Below the pieces are notes generated by a model that made no database searches, had not been told where the DNA came from, and saw nothing but the letters and a program-made list of their open reading frames with translations. Made by a program: the position numbers and the translations under genes. A stretch of 64,000 nt of DNA from Moringa oleifera (lineage: Eukaryota; Streptophyta; Magnoliopsida; Brassicales; Moringaceae). Of this stretch, positions 1 to 13,200 are shown in pieces. Within the stretch, counting starts at the first letter, position 1, and each line of letters starts with the position of its first letter. Location of the stretch: contig JAJFZO010000230.1 in NCBI GenBank assembly GCA_021397835.1, positions 5,760,001-5,824,000 on the forward strand. Direction: 5' to 3'.

Positions 1-54
1 TCCTACAAAATATAGACACCCACATGGAAGCAAAGTGCAATTGAACTGACTCAC
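1..54 (-). other. Start of intron 1 of the aminoacylase-like gene
   Basis: The reading frame stays open to the window edge, but the conserved protein stops matching after KAGIPSPS. A good GTGAGT donor (minus strand) occurs exactly there, so this stretch is read as intron. Confidence 0.75.
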
Positions 55-924
55 AGAAGGGGAAGGAATCCCAGCTTTCAAATACACGGGATTAACTGAT
101 ATAACCTCAGAATTCGCTGCTCGGCCTGCCTTCACCACATCAAACTGAGTCTCCCTGAACTTAGTGATTAACTCAACACTCTTCATCAGATTCTCCATGG
201 CTCCATTATCATACATCCTGGACCCATGTCCAGGAACCCCGGTGGCCTTGATGACGAGCGACCACGGGGTCCTGTCCGCATAGAAAACCCTGTACTGGTC
301 CCCGGGGTTCGCCTGGCCTTCGTCCATCACGAACCCCACATTTAGCTCCCGGAACTCGGGGGAGCCGGCGAACTTCGCCATCCCGTTGAGCCCTCCAATT
401 TCCTCGTCGGGAACGTACGACACGTGAACCGTGCGGGTGGGAGCGAAGCCTTTTGACTTGAGGGAGCGGATGGCCTCCAGGAGCTGCATACCGATGCACT
501 TATCATCCTGTGCCCCACGAGCGAAGATCTCGCCGGCGGAGGTGCGGTGGGCGGCGAAGGGCGGGTGGACCCACTTGGCGGGCTCGGCCGGGACGGAGTC
601 GAGGTGGGAGTTGAAGAGGATAGAAGGGAGGGAAGGATTGGAACCGGGCCAGGTGAGAAGGAGTACGGGCTTACCGGGGACAAACTCGAGGGTCTGGACC
701 TTGAGGCTCAGGGGTTCAGCTTGGGAGATAAGGAAGGAGATCGGACCGGTATAGTTGGGGTTGGGATGGGCCGTGTTGAACCTCAGGTACCGTTGAAATC
801 TCGTGATGGGTGTGTCTTCTTCTCCTTCTTGTAGGCTTTCTTGATGATGGATTGCCACAGAGAGGAAAACGACTGAGAGGAAGAGAAGGAGGCCGATAAG
901 GAAGAGACCGTGGCAGGTAGCCAT
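55..924 (-). CDS. Aminoacylase-1-like M20 metallopeptidase, first exon (partial gene)
   Basis: N-acyl-L-amino-acid amidohydrolase family (M20 zinc peptidases), which release free amino acids from N-acylated ones. The exon encodes 290 residues from ATG 924 and ends at a GTGAGT donor in phase 0; the rest lies left of the window. Residues 7-25 are strongly hydrophobic, suggesting a signal peptide or signal anchor, as in many plant members. Family motifs seen: NSHLDSVP (metal ligand H107, D109), RGAQDDK (bridging D140 or D141), PDEEIGG (catalytic and ligand E174/E175) and VPGHGS (H233, expected in the dimerisation or lid domain). No frame break is visible. The exon is much more GC-rich than the flanking DNA. 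Family assignment is firm; exact substrate is unknown. Confidence 0.93.
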
Positions 925-3481
925 TGCTGTCGGACTTGGGTTGAGATTAAGAGGCACAGATGCAGAGAGTGACTAAGCAGTCATCTTAAGTAGACAGATC
1001 AACAGATGCTAATTTAAAAGTCAAAAATTCTCTAACCAACACAGGGTGTGAGAATCTGCTGCCTGGTGCCATTGACCCTTCACCTTCCCCACTGTGAATA
1101 TATAATTTAATTTAATTTGAAATTAATCATGTAAATTTACTTTTCTGTCCTGAGATAAATTCATTTATCATCTCAATGGCACTATTTATAAGGTAGTTTT
1201 AAGGTTTAAAAGAAAATTTCTGATTTTACAAGTCATTTAATTTGATTTTGATTTAATATATTTTGTTTTAGTTATATTTTGGTAAATAAATTATTTTAAA
1301 AATAATGTTTTGAATATAATTTGCGAACTCATTTTATTATATAAAATAATTATTGATAAATTTGATAACAATAAATAATAGTTTATGAATAAAAATTTAT
1401 ATTAATATTTTAAGATATTCTAACACTCTAATGTTATAATAGTTCTAAAAAATATATAATATATTAAAAAGAAGCTTTAAAAATACATTATAAATTTACT
1501 TTTTTTTGTTTTTATTAATAATTAAATTCTCCATTTTTTTTTAATGAACCACTTCTACGTTTATTTTTCAAATTTTTTTCTGGGATTAGTATAAATGCTT
1601 GTGCAAACTCAATTTTTTTTTTTTGCAGAATTATCATAATCCATTGAGAGAAATTAATGAAAAAATAGGAACTGTACGGAAATTTGATTATATATGACGA
1701 GAAAACCATTTTTTTAATGGATATTTGCGTTCCAAAAATTCCCAAAGCACTGGCTTATATATTTTCATTTAGAAATTTCTAATATTAAAATATTATTTAA
1801 ATTAATTCAAATATTTTAAAATAAATTTTATATACACATGATAAATATTATCAACATTATAATAAAATTTTAACTTATGATGAATGATAAATCAATTTTG
1901 AATCAATTTTTAAATTATAAATTCTTATATACATAAAATTCTAAAGATTATCAAGTTATTAAATGTTTTAGATTTTTTAAATACTGGTATAAATACTACA
2001 TGACCCTAACATATGAAAATTAAACATTTCATGCAATTTAAAAATCATGGGGAAATTTTCCTCTAGCCATCTCATCAAAAACTTAAAATATGTAAGAAAA
2101 ATTTTGGTTTACATATATTCAATTTTAATTTCATCAATAAATATTTTCTAATTTTATATCAGATTATATTTTTTAATTTTAATTATTTTTATTATTAAAA
2201 AATAATAATAATAAATAACACATTAAATCTTAATTTTTTAAAAAAATAAATCTCAATGTATTGATTTGTTTAAAATAGATTTTGATTAAAAATAGTTATA
2301 AAATTGAAGATATTTTATTATTAAAATATTTTTAAAAATAAGTCAAATAAATTATATATTTTATTTATAGTCTATTTCTCAAATTTCAATAATTTTTTAT
2401 TCATGAACTCTTTTTTCATAAATTTATAAAATTTTAATTATATAAATTTTTTAAAATATTATAAATATTAAAAAATATATTTTTTAAAAAATAAATATCA
2501 TTTAAAATTTTAAAAATACTCCCTCCCATAGTTTTTATTTTTTGCTTTAAGCGGTATCCAAAACAAACATTGAATTGATAGACATTAGTCAAACTATCAT
2601 AACAAAATTGAACATATTTATGTATTTGAAATGCCTAAAAAATTGCATGAATAAATTTTATATTCTATTTTTTGTCGATACCTCAATTTTAAATAATTTT
2701 TAATTTACAAGTTATTTATTATAATTTTTTAAAATATTTAATAGTAAATTTTCTTAAAAAATATTTTTAATATTAAAAAATTAAATATTTTTGTAATGGT
2801 AATTTGAATATTTTTCACGTCTAGAAAAAATTTCAAGTAAAAATTTGTAATATAAAATTCTTAATTTGAATACTCTCAAATTTAAATTTTTTGAATAAGA
2901 TGTAATTTGACTATTTTTCATCCATCAAAATTTGTTTTAGAGAAAATTTGAAATTCAAGATGAAAACTGAGAGAGGGAGTATTTTACAAAATTTTCAATA
3001 ATATTTATCTCTTTTTATAATAATATTTTAAAAAATTATAAATCAAAATTTGTTATAAATTTTTTTACTTAAATATTTCAATTTTAAAATTTTTGATAAA
3101 ATTTAATTTGAGTTAAATTAATAAATAAACATATTTATTTGAAGATTTTTTAATTTAAAATTTTTTTAAAGAGAAAAAATAAATATCATAATTCTATATC
3201 ATTTTTACTTAAAAATTTTTGGAGGAGTTTAAAAGCAAAAATTATATATTATTTATGAGAAAAAGTAATCAACATAAATTTTTAAAATAAAGGAAAAAGA
3301 GATAATGTAGTCAGCGGAAGTGAAAAAGGCGCGTGGGGATGATATTGCTATTATGGCGATCGTCCTACCTGGACAAGCCAACTCATCCATGATTGGATGA
3401 GCACCTGACCTCTTGCGTCAAATTAGTTCACTGACCTCATCTCCTCTCATAACCCACACGCACCTCTATTCCACGCGCCTA
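925..3481. other. AT-rich divergent spacer between the aminoacylase and p24 genes
   Basis: The first 150 bases probably hold the 5' leader and core promoter of the minus-strand aminoacylase gene. From about 1085 to 3300 the sequence is extremely A+T-rich with many short A and T runs and no believable coding frame. No transposon termini were recognised. The small open frames (such as 1515-1745 on the minus strand) are low-complexity Lys/Ile/Phe-rich chance frames. Confidence 0.6.
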
Positions 3482-3488
3482 TATAAAT
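3482..3488 (+). promoter_or_regulatory. TATA box of the p24 gene
   Basis: TATAAAT lies 162 bp upstream of the ATG at 3644, just after a locally GC-richer stretch (3300-3480). Transcription would be expected to start about 30 bp further on. Confidence 0.6.
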
Positions 3489-3643
3489 CCCCGCAACTCC
3501 CTGCCGCTGCCATAACGCGTTTAAAAAACGGTTCCTTTCTCACTAGAACATCCTCAAAACACCGAAGCCATCTCTGTGGAGCTATAAACCCAAATATAAC
3601 AGAGACGTGACTGCTAAGTTTACTACGCGGCTTGCTTTCAACA

Positions 3644-5767
3644 ATGGCAAAGGGGTTTATGGGACGCGCTCGTGTGGCTGTGTTGTCACTGATCTTGTTA
3701 TGCTTAACGATCAACGATCGTATTAATATTTTGCCTGTTGCAGAAGCTATTTGGTTGACGCTTCCTAGTACGGGTGTCAAGTGTGTCTCAGAGGAGATCC
3801 AGAGCAACGTCGTTGTTTTGGGTGATTACTACGTGATCGACGAGCATCAGCCTGAAAATATACCCACCATATCTGCTCGGGTATTTTTTTTTATAAATAT
3901 TTTCCCTCTTTTTATTTAATTATGAAACTAAGTCCTTGTTCATCATTGTTTTTCATATAATATTCGTCACCTGGGTATGTCTGCTTCAGAATTTTTTCTT
4001 GATTTCTTTTAACTTTCTTTGATTTAGTATTTCTATATGTTCTGTGCAGTGAAAAGGCTAATGTGTTATTCAATGAATTGGGTTTCTTTTTTTTTGAGCT
4101 TTATTCTGTAAACCCAGGTAGATGCAAAAAAAAAAAAAAAAAGGAGAATTATCTTTTTCTTGGGTAATTTCCTGTTAATGGTATTGGGAAAATGTGCTTG
4201 ACAATTGCAGTGAAGTTGCCTGTCTAAATTATTGAGTTTTAATGGCTGAGCATAGGAGTGATTATCCAATTTGGGCGTTTGTTCACTTCTTAAGAGAAAT
4301 TCATAGGAAACTAGTAAGTTGGGTTTTTGCCTTTAGATGTTTAGTGAAGACACCTGACTGTTTAACTTGGGAGGTTGGAACTGATGGAATAGATGACAGA
4401 AGTAACCGTTAAGCATATAAAATTTTGCTCACGTTTTCATCATAAAGTATATGGTTGCTCCTTGGGGATGCACCATCTTGTGAAGGATGTCAATGGGTTG
4501 AGCATTCTAAGTTTCTCTTAATTGAGGGATAGGTAGCCTCCCTCGAACAAGTTCTATAGTTCCCAAGTGACCAGAAGCCTTAACACTAATTGGAGTATTA
4601 TTTTTGAGATATGGACTTTGGTGTCAGAGAGGGAAATATTTACTGGTACTGCTAAAGTTGGGGAGCACATTCCGAACGAGGCTATGAGATTTTCTTTTGT
4701 AGCTTCATGTGAATACTAAGAGATCAATAAGATTGCTACTTCAGTTTTACTGGGTGGAGGTTTTTTTTTTTTTCCCTTGTGATGCATATCCTGCAGTTAA
4801 AAGAGCTATTGTCTCTGCTTTTAGGTGACATCTGTGTCTCTGTCTAGGTAACTTCTCCTTACGGAAACAATCTTCACCACAATGACAACATGACTCACGG
4901 TCAGTTTGCGTTTACAACCACTGAGACTGGCAACTATTTGGCTTGTTTCTGGGTGGATAGCAGTCGTGAACAGAGTACACCTGTAAGTCTGGGCCTGGAC
5001 TGGAAAATTGGGATTGCTGCCAAGGACTGGGACTCAGTCGCAAAAAGGGAAAAGATTGAGGCAAGAACCTTAAATGCTCTGTCATTGTTGAAGTGTATCT
5101 CTACTTCCTTTCCATTTTGCCTAATAGTATATAACAATTGCCTCTGTGTAGGGTGTTGAGCTTCATTTGAGGAGACTTGAAGGATACACGCAAGTCATTC
5201 ATGAAAATTTAATCCATCTCAAGAAAAGGTACCTCTTTTTTCTGCCATTAGAAGGAAGGATGTCCGACCCAAAAGTCCCTCTTCTCTTTCGTTTCATTCC
5301 CCTACATTCTCATCATCTTTTGATTTTTATGCTGCATGATCAACACCATCCTTCAACTGAGCCACTGCTTTGAAAGATAGGGTACCCTACAGATTGGATG
5401 TAATATAAACATTTAATTTGCATCACCACTTCATACTTGTTTTCTCACATTTCAGTTATGTAGGAATATATATTTCATTATAATTACAGAACCTGCTCTC
5501 TTCTTGGAGACTCAAGAGAACTTGATAAAACTTTTAGAAGCTCGAAGATCTTCAACCTGGTTTTATCATTGTAGCTAGAACTTCAAATGACATTGGACTT
5601 TTTTTCTTTGATATACTTGTAGGGAGGCTGACATGAGGGAAGTCAGTGAATTGACCAACTCCAGAGTGGCATGGTTCAGTATTATGTCCCTTGGTGTCTG
5701 CATCGTGGTTTCAGCCTTGCAACTGTGGCATTTGAAGCGCTACTTCCAGAGGAAGAAGCTTATCTAG
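3644..5767 (+). CDS. Transmembrane emp24 domain-containing protein, p24 delta subfamily
   Basis: Type I membrane cargo receptor cycling between ER and Golgi in COPI/COPII vesicles. Exons: 3644-3880, 4848-5060, 5152-5228, 5623-5767, giving 223 residues, the usual family length. Residues 1-35 form a signal peptide with a hydrophobic core ([13 protein letters not shown]). The GOLD domain has its conserved cysteine pair (C47 in GVKC, C112 in NYLAC). A coiled-coil stretch follows, then a transmembrane helix near the C terminus and the cytosolic tail RYFQRKKLI, whose KKLI is a dilysine COPI signal typical of the plant delta class. Intron 2 (5061-5151) starts GAG/GCAAGA, a probable GC-AG intron: the next GT downstream would leave a 59-bp intron and break the frame. 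The in-frame TTG at 3632 was not used because ATG 3644 begins the signal peptide. Confidence 0.93.
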
Positions 5768-7288
5768 ATTTCGCTTTTAGATTTTATGATTAGAAAGCTG
5801 TAGTCTCAAGAATGCATAACTTATTACCCGTTCATGTACAATCGTCTCTTTTTAGGCCTCTTCCGATGGGTGTAATTGCGAGTGAAGGCAGGGTACCTTC
5901 CCAGATGAAACTTCAGATACTATCCTGCCGAGGCACCAAGATTCACTGTACATTTTTTCTCGAGATATTTCTAAAGAAAATATAAGTAGACGAATGAGTG
6001 ATGATATAGGGTTTATGTTCTTAAATTACATTTTGTTTTTAAATGTTGGGATGCTTTGTCTTGAAATAAAGGATCCAGAAATATTGTTCCAAGAACTCCC
6101 ATTCAATCTCTTTCTTTGTATAGAAAATCAAAGTAGTCCAACTCTAAACCAAGATCTCGTTCCTAATATGACAAATGTGATTCTGCATGTAAGGCTATTG
6201 ATATTGGCGGCAAAATTTATAAGTGATGCTATCCAAAAATAACGTAATTTGTGGATTCTTCTCTTGGATGATGGATGAGATTTGAAATATAGAAAAATAA
6301 AAAATAAAAACGAGGATATCATTGAATAATATGATAACAGAGTAAAAGGTTTTTTTTTTTTAAAAAAATTTTGTAATTTAATAGGGATATTTTAATAATT
6401 TGTTCATATTAAAATGTTGATTTCATTGTACTTTATATATATATTTACAAGCTTTTTTTTTGTTGTATGTGGTAAGTTTTATAACGTAATACTCTTATGA
6501 CACATTGATCTTATTAAATTTATTTAATTTTTAAAAAAATTTATTTCAAGTTAAATTTATTTGCAGTAGATCTATTTTTGAATTAGTGAACCGTTTCTGT
6601 TGACCCCCAAATTAACTCTATAATTTATTAAAAAGTTTAACACTATATTTAATAATATTAATAAATAATTTTAGTTTAATAAATTAATTTTTAAATTATA
6701 AATTTTAATATTTATATAATTTATAATTATTATAGAAATATTATTATTTTTATTGTACTTTGATATATTATGATAGTAATATGTGCTGGAACTATAAAAC
6801 TCAAAATTATTTGTATTTATTAAAATTATTATTCTTTATCGAACTTTGATATATTATGATGATAATATGGATTGATACTATAAAACTCAAAATTATTTAT
6901 ATTTAATTATAATTTATAATTTTTATTAGTTTTTAAAATAATAAAATATGAACCTTCTTGACATTCATGGGATCATTTAAATCTTATATCTTTCTTGATT
7001 TTAAAAACATAGGTTCTTAGTAGCATTATTTCTCTACTTATGTAACATTTGCTCATCCTAGAAATAAAAAATAAAAAATAAATGTAACCTTTGCTCAGGT
7101 AATAAGAAAAAGCAAGGGGGAAACTGAATCAGTACACAAGTCAAACACTTCACGACGTGGCAAAATCTATGCGGGATGAAGAAAAATGCCGTTGTTTTGA
7201 GGAAGTGTGGGCAATAGGGTATAACAAGCTTAAAACTTTCGGAGTACCCACTAAAAAGTGTGAGGTTCTGCTATAGGATTCTGGAAGA
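5768..7288. other. Spacer between the p24 and glutaredoxin-like genes
   Basis: The first 200-300 bases are probably the p24 3' untranslated region. Most of the rest is AT-rich, with T runs near 6350 and a diverged tandem duplication at 6752-6907. The last 100 bases contain the likely leader of the next gene; no clear TATA box was found there. No coding signal was seen. Confidence 0.55.
6752..6907. repeat. Tandem duplication, two units of about 86 bp
   Basis: The segment from about 6752 recurs from about 6838. Both units share ACTTTGATATATTATGAT and, about 40 bases later, ACTATAAAACTCAAAATTAT, with scattered differences. This is a non-coding AT-rich duplication in the spacer. Confidence 0.7.
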
Positions 7289-10200
7289 ATGGCTATTGCA
7301 ACAATGGCAGCAATGGTAGCGAGGCCATCATCAGTGGCCTTATTTACAAGACCCAAACCCAAGTGGGTATTTACTCCTTTGGCTCATTGTTCATCCGCGT
7401 CCTCTTCAGCGTCGAAAACAAGAAAGTTGGTTCTCTACTCGAAACCCGGTTGCTGTTTGTGTGATGGCCTCAAAGAAAAGCTCCAGGCTGCCTTCTTGCT
7501 CTCTGGCTCTGATTCTCTCCACGACGTCGACTTTCAGGCAAACCAATCTCTTTCATCCATCTGTCGTCATATATGTTGTATTCATGGATGCCTCTGTGTA
7601 GGTATGAATATATCGAAGTAGTTTTGCTGGGTTTTATCAGGTGAGGGATATTACCAGCAATCCAGAGTGGGAGAGGGCTTATCAGTATGAGATACCGGTT
7701 TTGGCTAAAATACTCTCTGATGGCACTGAGGTTAGCGTTTTCCAATTGTCCTTTCTCTTCTTGTTCTTTTGGATTTTGGTGGTTTTAGGCATTTTGTTAT
7801 GTGCTGATTGGTTGAGGGGAAAAATATCAATTTCAATTATTTAGAGCTCTGTAACTCTGCACTTAATATCTACCTATCCAAAGAACCAGAATATATGTTG
7901 CAATAGCTTTGAAGCCTGATATTTTCAAAACTGAAACAAAATTGATTAGTTGTGATGATGCTATTAACTCTATACAGCTCCTTTTGCTGGAAATTGAGGT
8001 AGAAACTGAACTTAAATACATTATATACTGAATGGGAAGGCACAAAAGTTCTCATCATTAAGATTTGACGTAGGCATTGTATTGGTTAATGTGCTAAATC
8101 AGATGGCAGGTTTCTTTAGGTATCCTATGTTTCTTTTATCTGGAAAAGATGAAAATAGAACTGGGAAATCAAATGTTTAATTCTTGTCATTTTTGCTGTA
8201 ACCTTATCAAAAGTTTGATGAGTGACATGATGAGGAGGTGTTCTTTAGTGCTCGTGTTTCTCTTCAGGTTGATGTTTGAGGAATTTCTGTGATTTTTCAC
8301 TGGTTACTCTTTAAAGGGCAGAGACAGATTTTTCACCCACCATTCTTTAAAGAGCAGAGACTGACTGGATTTCCCAAAATATTTTCTTCTTAGCAGGACA
8401 GTTGATGTAAATCTAGAACCCTAGAATAGAACACCTTACCTGTGGCAATGGTTTTGTCTTACATGATGTCCTGTGAAACATAATTAGTTTCCTTAGGATG
8501 TTATGCTGTTCATCTTTTTTTATACATGAAACATGCTTAGTTTAAAGTGTTCATTGTTGATAGAAATGCAACTCATACTGTTTTTGTCATTTAGAATTTT
8601 TTAAATCCAAGTCGAATAATAAAGAATGCAATAAAGATTTAATGCGCGTTTCTGATTAAAAAGAATGCAATAAAGGTTTTGTAGCAATTTATTCTCTTTG
8701 TTTAACTTTTAATTATGTCACTTCCTAAGCAAACGGTGTGCGACATTGCATAAAAACAAGAAATTCCTCAAGTTGTCATGTAGAGAAGCACTGAGTCATA
8801 GGAAGCATATTTATTATTCTCCTTTATTGAATCATACATACTTTAAGAGTACAGTTAGAAAGATCAAAGGTAGTGAAAAGAATACAGGACAGTTTTGCAC
8901 TGGATCTAGTAAATAACACTTTATAACAAGTGAATTGGTATGGTATCTTTTTCTCTTTCTTAAATTTTTAAAGGAGCTTAGTTTTATAAATTATATGTTT
9001 GTAAATTAGCTTAAAACAAATATGCTTGTTTTACAGAGGGATTGATACCGTCTGAATGGAGAAACATTCATCATTCACATATCCAAATAGTTGGGTTTTA
9101 TTTCTTGGTTGAGTATTAGAATGGATAACCTTTCAGTAAATAATGGTTTTGCTTTGGAGAAATGCTATATCCATAATTTTCACCACATTCCCTGTTAAAA
9201 GTTTGTACAAGTGATGGATGAGGTGGATTCCTTTAACAATGATATTGTTAGTGGAAATGTCACTTACCTTCTAAAATATGAAGGACATTCTGAAATTTTC
9301 CTCGAGGCTCATAATCCTAATAGAAAATTGGCTACTATAACATTCATCTTGCAGATTTTGTCTACAACTGTGAGCTTGAAGTGGACGGTCACTTTGCTTC
9401 CTTCCTCCTTGGCCAGTGGTTGATATCCTAGACTTTATGTAGTAAATGTAGTAATCCGTGTTCTATATGCCACTTAAAAGAATATTGCACTTGAGCAAGA
9501 TGATAGTAAGATCATATTGGACTCATCAACTTCAGCCATTAGAAGGATATTGCACTTAAGGAAGATAGGAATTCACACCAAGAATTTGAACTTTCTTTAC
9601 ATGTAGTTGAAAATGTTACTTTCCAAGTGTTTGCTTGCTTAATTAGGTTTTACGAAAATTTGAATGTAAAAGAGATAAAATAAACTACAATTGATCCTAT
9701 ATGGTCCTTCCTTAAAAACATACTTAAGATCACTCTTCTTGTTTTGCGTTTTGAGGAAATTCTAGAAGTTTATTTTACCTTGTGGTGCTATATAACTTGG
9801 AAAAGCTGTTGTGTTGGTTTTCATTAGAAAGTTGTTCCTCCATAAGCATATCTATTGGAAGTGAAACGAAAAAATGAGGAAAATATCTCAGTAGCAGTAG
9901 CAAGGAAAATAGATAAGCACATGCTTAATGATCACTTTGAAGACCCTTTTCTTGCCTAATGTAGCTACAAAGTCAAAATTTTGTAATTAAAGTTCATGTA
10001 TCCTATTGGGTTAGTAGGAGGGGAGCTAGTAGCATGGTTAGGGCAGGGATTTGGAAAGGGGAAAGGAAAACTAATGAGGATGATCTCTCATCTCATATTT
10101 TGGTATGTTTGGCGGGAGAGGAATAGGAGGGCCTTCGATAATATTGAGACACTTATAGCGGTTTTAAGGGAATCATGGATTACAGTTTTAAAGTTGTGGA

Positions 10201-13200
10201 TTTCGGAATATTTTTTTTGTAAATGAGGAAGATGTAATTGACTTTGTAGAGTTATTAATGTCTAAAGTCTAACTATATATGTAATGGGTTGTACCCCTTT
10301 TTTTTTCTTTTTTTTGAGCAAGAACATAAGGAGTATTATTATGTACAGTAGCACCAAGGTGGTGCAATCCATGTACAAAGATTAATTTCCTAACATGTTA
10401 GAAGTTCTACAAAATCTACGAATTCCTCATTTACAAAATCATTCTCAATATCCCATAACTTCAGAATATGAATCCATTGAGTACAGAACTCTTCAATGGG
10501 TATTTCTTTCCTTAAAAAACTCTTCTATTTCTTTCCCTTCAAATTAATCACAAAACCAACGAGAATACTTTTCTAAATAGTTTTTTCCTAGTTTTATCAC
10601 TGCAGATGCCATTCCATGCCAAGAGCTCCCCCTCCACTTTCTCCATAGCCACCCAATCTACCCTTAGCTTCTGCAGTACTAACCCCACATTTGTCTAGCC
10701 TATTCGCACTCCAGAAACTAGTGTTGGACCAATTCTTCTTTCTCTTTACACAAGGCACACTAGTTCACTAAGGTGATACCCTTTTTCTTTTAGTTATCGA
10801 TAGTAAGCATCTTCCCATGTATTACCTTCCACATAAAGAAAAATACTTTTATGGGGACTCTCGCTGTCCACATGAAATTTCATGGATACAACTTCTCCCT
10901 TCTCACGTTGATCCAACAGCTTATAAAAATATCTAACCTTGAAGTTCTCCAGCTTGTTACCATCCATGCTCATCATTACCTTATTTGGTTTGTCTAAATT
11001 CATTTTCACTTCCTGAATGTTACCATAAAATTGCAATAGACTTTGCATCTCTTAGTCTTATACATTTCTCCTTATTACCACTGTCCATTCCACCCTAGTC
11101 CCTCCTCTCTGGATGTAGTCGCTAACCATGACATCCTTATTAGTTGCCACATCAACAATTTTTGGGAATACTTCACACAGGGGTATGTCTCCAAACCATT
11201 TCTCATTCCAAAAGTTAACTAATCTGCCATCCCCAATCTTGAATCCGAAAACCAATTATATACTCCCACCCTTTCATTATGGCCTTACAAACGCCTGTCT
11301 TAAAGGTTTCTTTACTTATTTTGGTCATCCACCCTCCTCTCCTAGACCATACTTGACTGCTAGAGCCTTGTTCCATAATCCTTCCTTTTTTGTCATGAAT
11401 CTTCATAGCCATTTACTGAGCATTGCCCTGTTGAACAGTCACAGTGGTTTTGTAACTATGCCCCACCTGACAAGATGAAATTTTTTAGTATCCTCTGAGT
11501 TGCCCTACTGCACTTGGAACTAAAAAGAGAGACATATAATGGATGGGAAGATTCGAAATTTTGCTCTTACTTAAAGTTAGTTTACCTCGTTTAAAAGAAC
11601 TGGTCTCTTTCATGTTGTTAATCGTTTTTCTATTGTATGCATAATTCCATTCCAAGCAGTTACATCTCTATTCTTTGCCCTTAAGGGTAGACCTAAGTAT
11701 TGGATATGTACAAAGCCTATTTCGCACTCGAACCACTCAGCCATCAGTTCTGCGTCCACCTTATCTCTTGTTGGAATCAACTCGCTCTTGGCTAAATTTA
11801 CCTTTAGTTGCGAAATTATCTGAAAACTTAACAAGATGCTCCTTAAGTTTGCCATTTGTTCCCCCTTGGCGCCACAAAAGATGGTGGTATTGTCCGTAAA
11901 AAGCAAAAGTGATATCGATACTTCTTCCCCTTGTCCTCCCATCTTAAAGCCCTTTAGAAGCCCACATTGTGTGGCCCTGGACAATATTTTATTTAAAGTC
12001 TCCATTACAATAATGAAGAGCAATGGAGATAATGTGTCACCCAAACTTAAATCTCTAGATAACTTAAAGAATTTCGTGGGGCTGCCATTTAACAACATCG
12101 GAAATAATGCAAATAATGCAGAAGATATACACTTTTTCATCCAATAGCACCATTTCTCTTCACATCCAATTCTTCTTAGCATATATAAGATGAAGTCTCA
12201 CGAGCCATGGTCGTGTTCCTTTTCTGTGTCTAATTTACAAATTAACCATTTCCTTTTCTCTTTCAAATAAGTCCACCACTTCATTAGCCATCGGTATTGC
12301 ATCTAAGATTTTCCTTCCCCTCACAAATGTGTTCCAGTTATAGTTAATCACTTTGTTCACTACATTCTTCAATCAATTTGCTAAGACCTTAGCTAAGTTT
12401 GTAAATGCACCCAACTAACCTAATAGGCGTAAAGTCTTTCAGGTTGGTTGCGCTCATTTTCTTTAGGATTAGCATAAAGAATGTTGCATTTATAGCAATT
12501 ACAAATTGTCCAAATCTGAAAAGATCAATGAAAGCTCCATCACATGCTTCTTGATAACCTTCCACTGTTTTTTTTTAGGAAGTCCATTGTAAAGCCATTC
12601 GGCCCCGGAGCCTTATCACTTGCACACTCCCATAGGATAGCCTTTACTTCTTCCTCCTTGAATGGTTCCTTTATTTGCCTCTTCAACTCTTCCCCAATCA
12701 TTTTGAACTTCAAACCATCTAACTTTGGTCTCCAACCTTTATCCTCGTTGTATAATTTTTTATAGAGGGTGACAAGTTCCTTCTTTAGTTTTACATTCCC
12801 TTTCATCGTCACTTGTCCAATTATTAGCTTGTTGTTGAAGTTTTTTCTTTGGTGTTTATTAGCCATTCTATGAGAAAAAATCGGTGTTTCTATTTCCTTC
12901 TTTAAGCCATAAAGTTCGAGATTTTTGACACCACAAGATTTCCTCCATCTTTATTGGTTCAAATTCTGACATAGCTTATTATTATTATTATTTTTTATGG
13001 ATAACCTCATTAATTCCATCAGTCATCACCTTGCTGTCCGTTTCCTGCAGCTCCTCCCATATTTAGTTTTCTCCTTTGTTATATTTTCAATCCTTTTCTT
13101 TTTCTACCTTTTGATCTCTTCCTTCATTCTCTTTAATTTTTTTTTAACACTACATAGCTAGCATTGCCTCCCACCCTTTCTCCCTCCCACCAACACTTCA

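Noticed and set aside
209..683. Open frames 209-499 and 342-683 on the minus strand, and 431-834 on the plus strand
   Set aside because: They are shadows of the aminoacylase exon, which reads in another frame from 924 and carries all the M20 motifs.
3413..3610. Upstream open frame before the p24 gene
   Set aside because: It begins before the TATA box and has no known family features; likely chance.
12540..12866. Possible independent gene inside the glutaredoxin-like intron
   Set aside because: The encoded DKAPGPNGF motif is the start of a LINE reverse transcriptase, so it is part of the mobile element.
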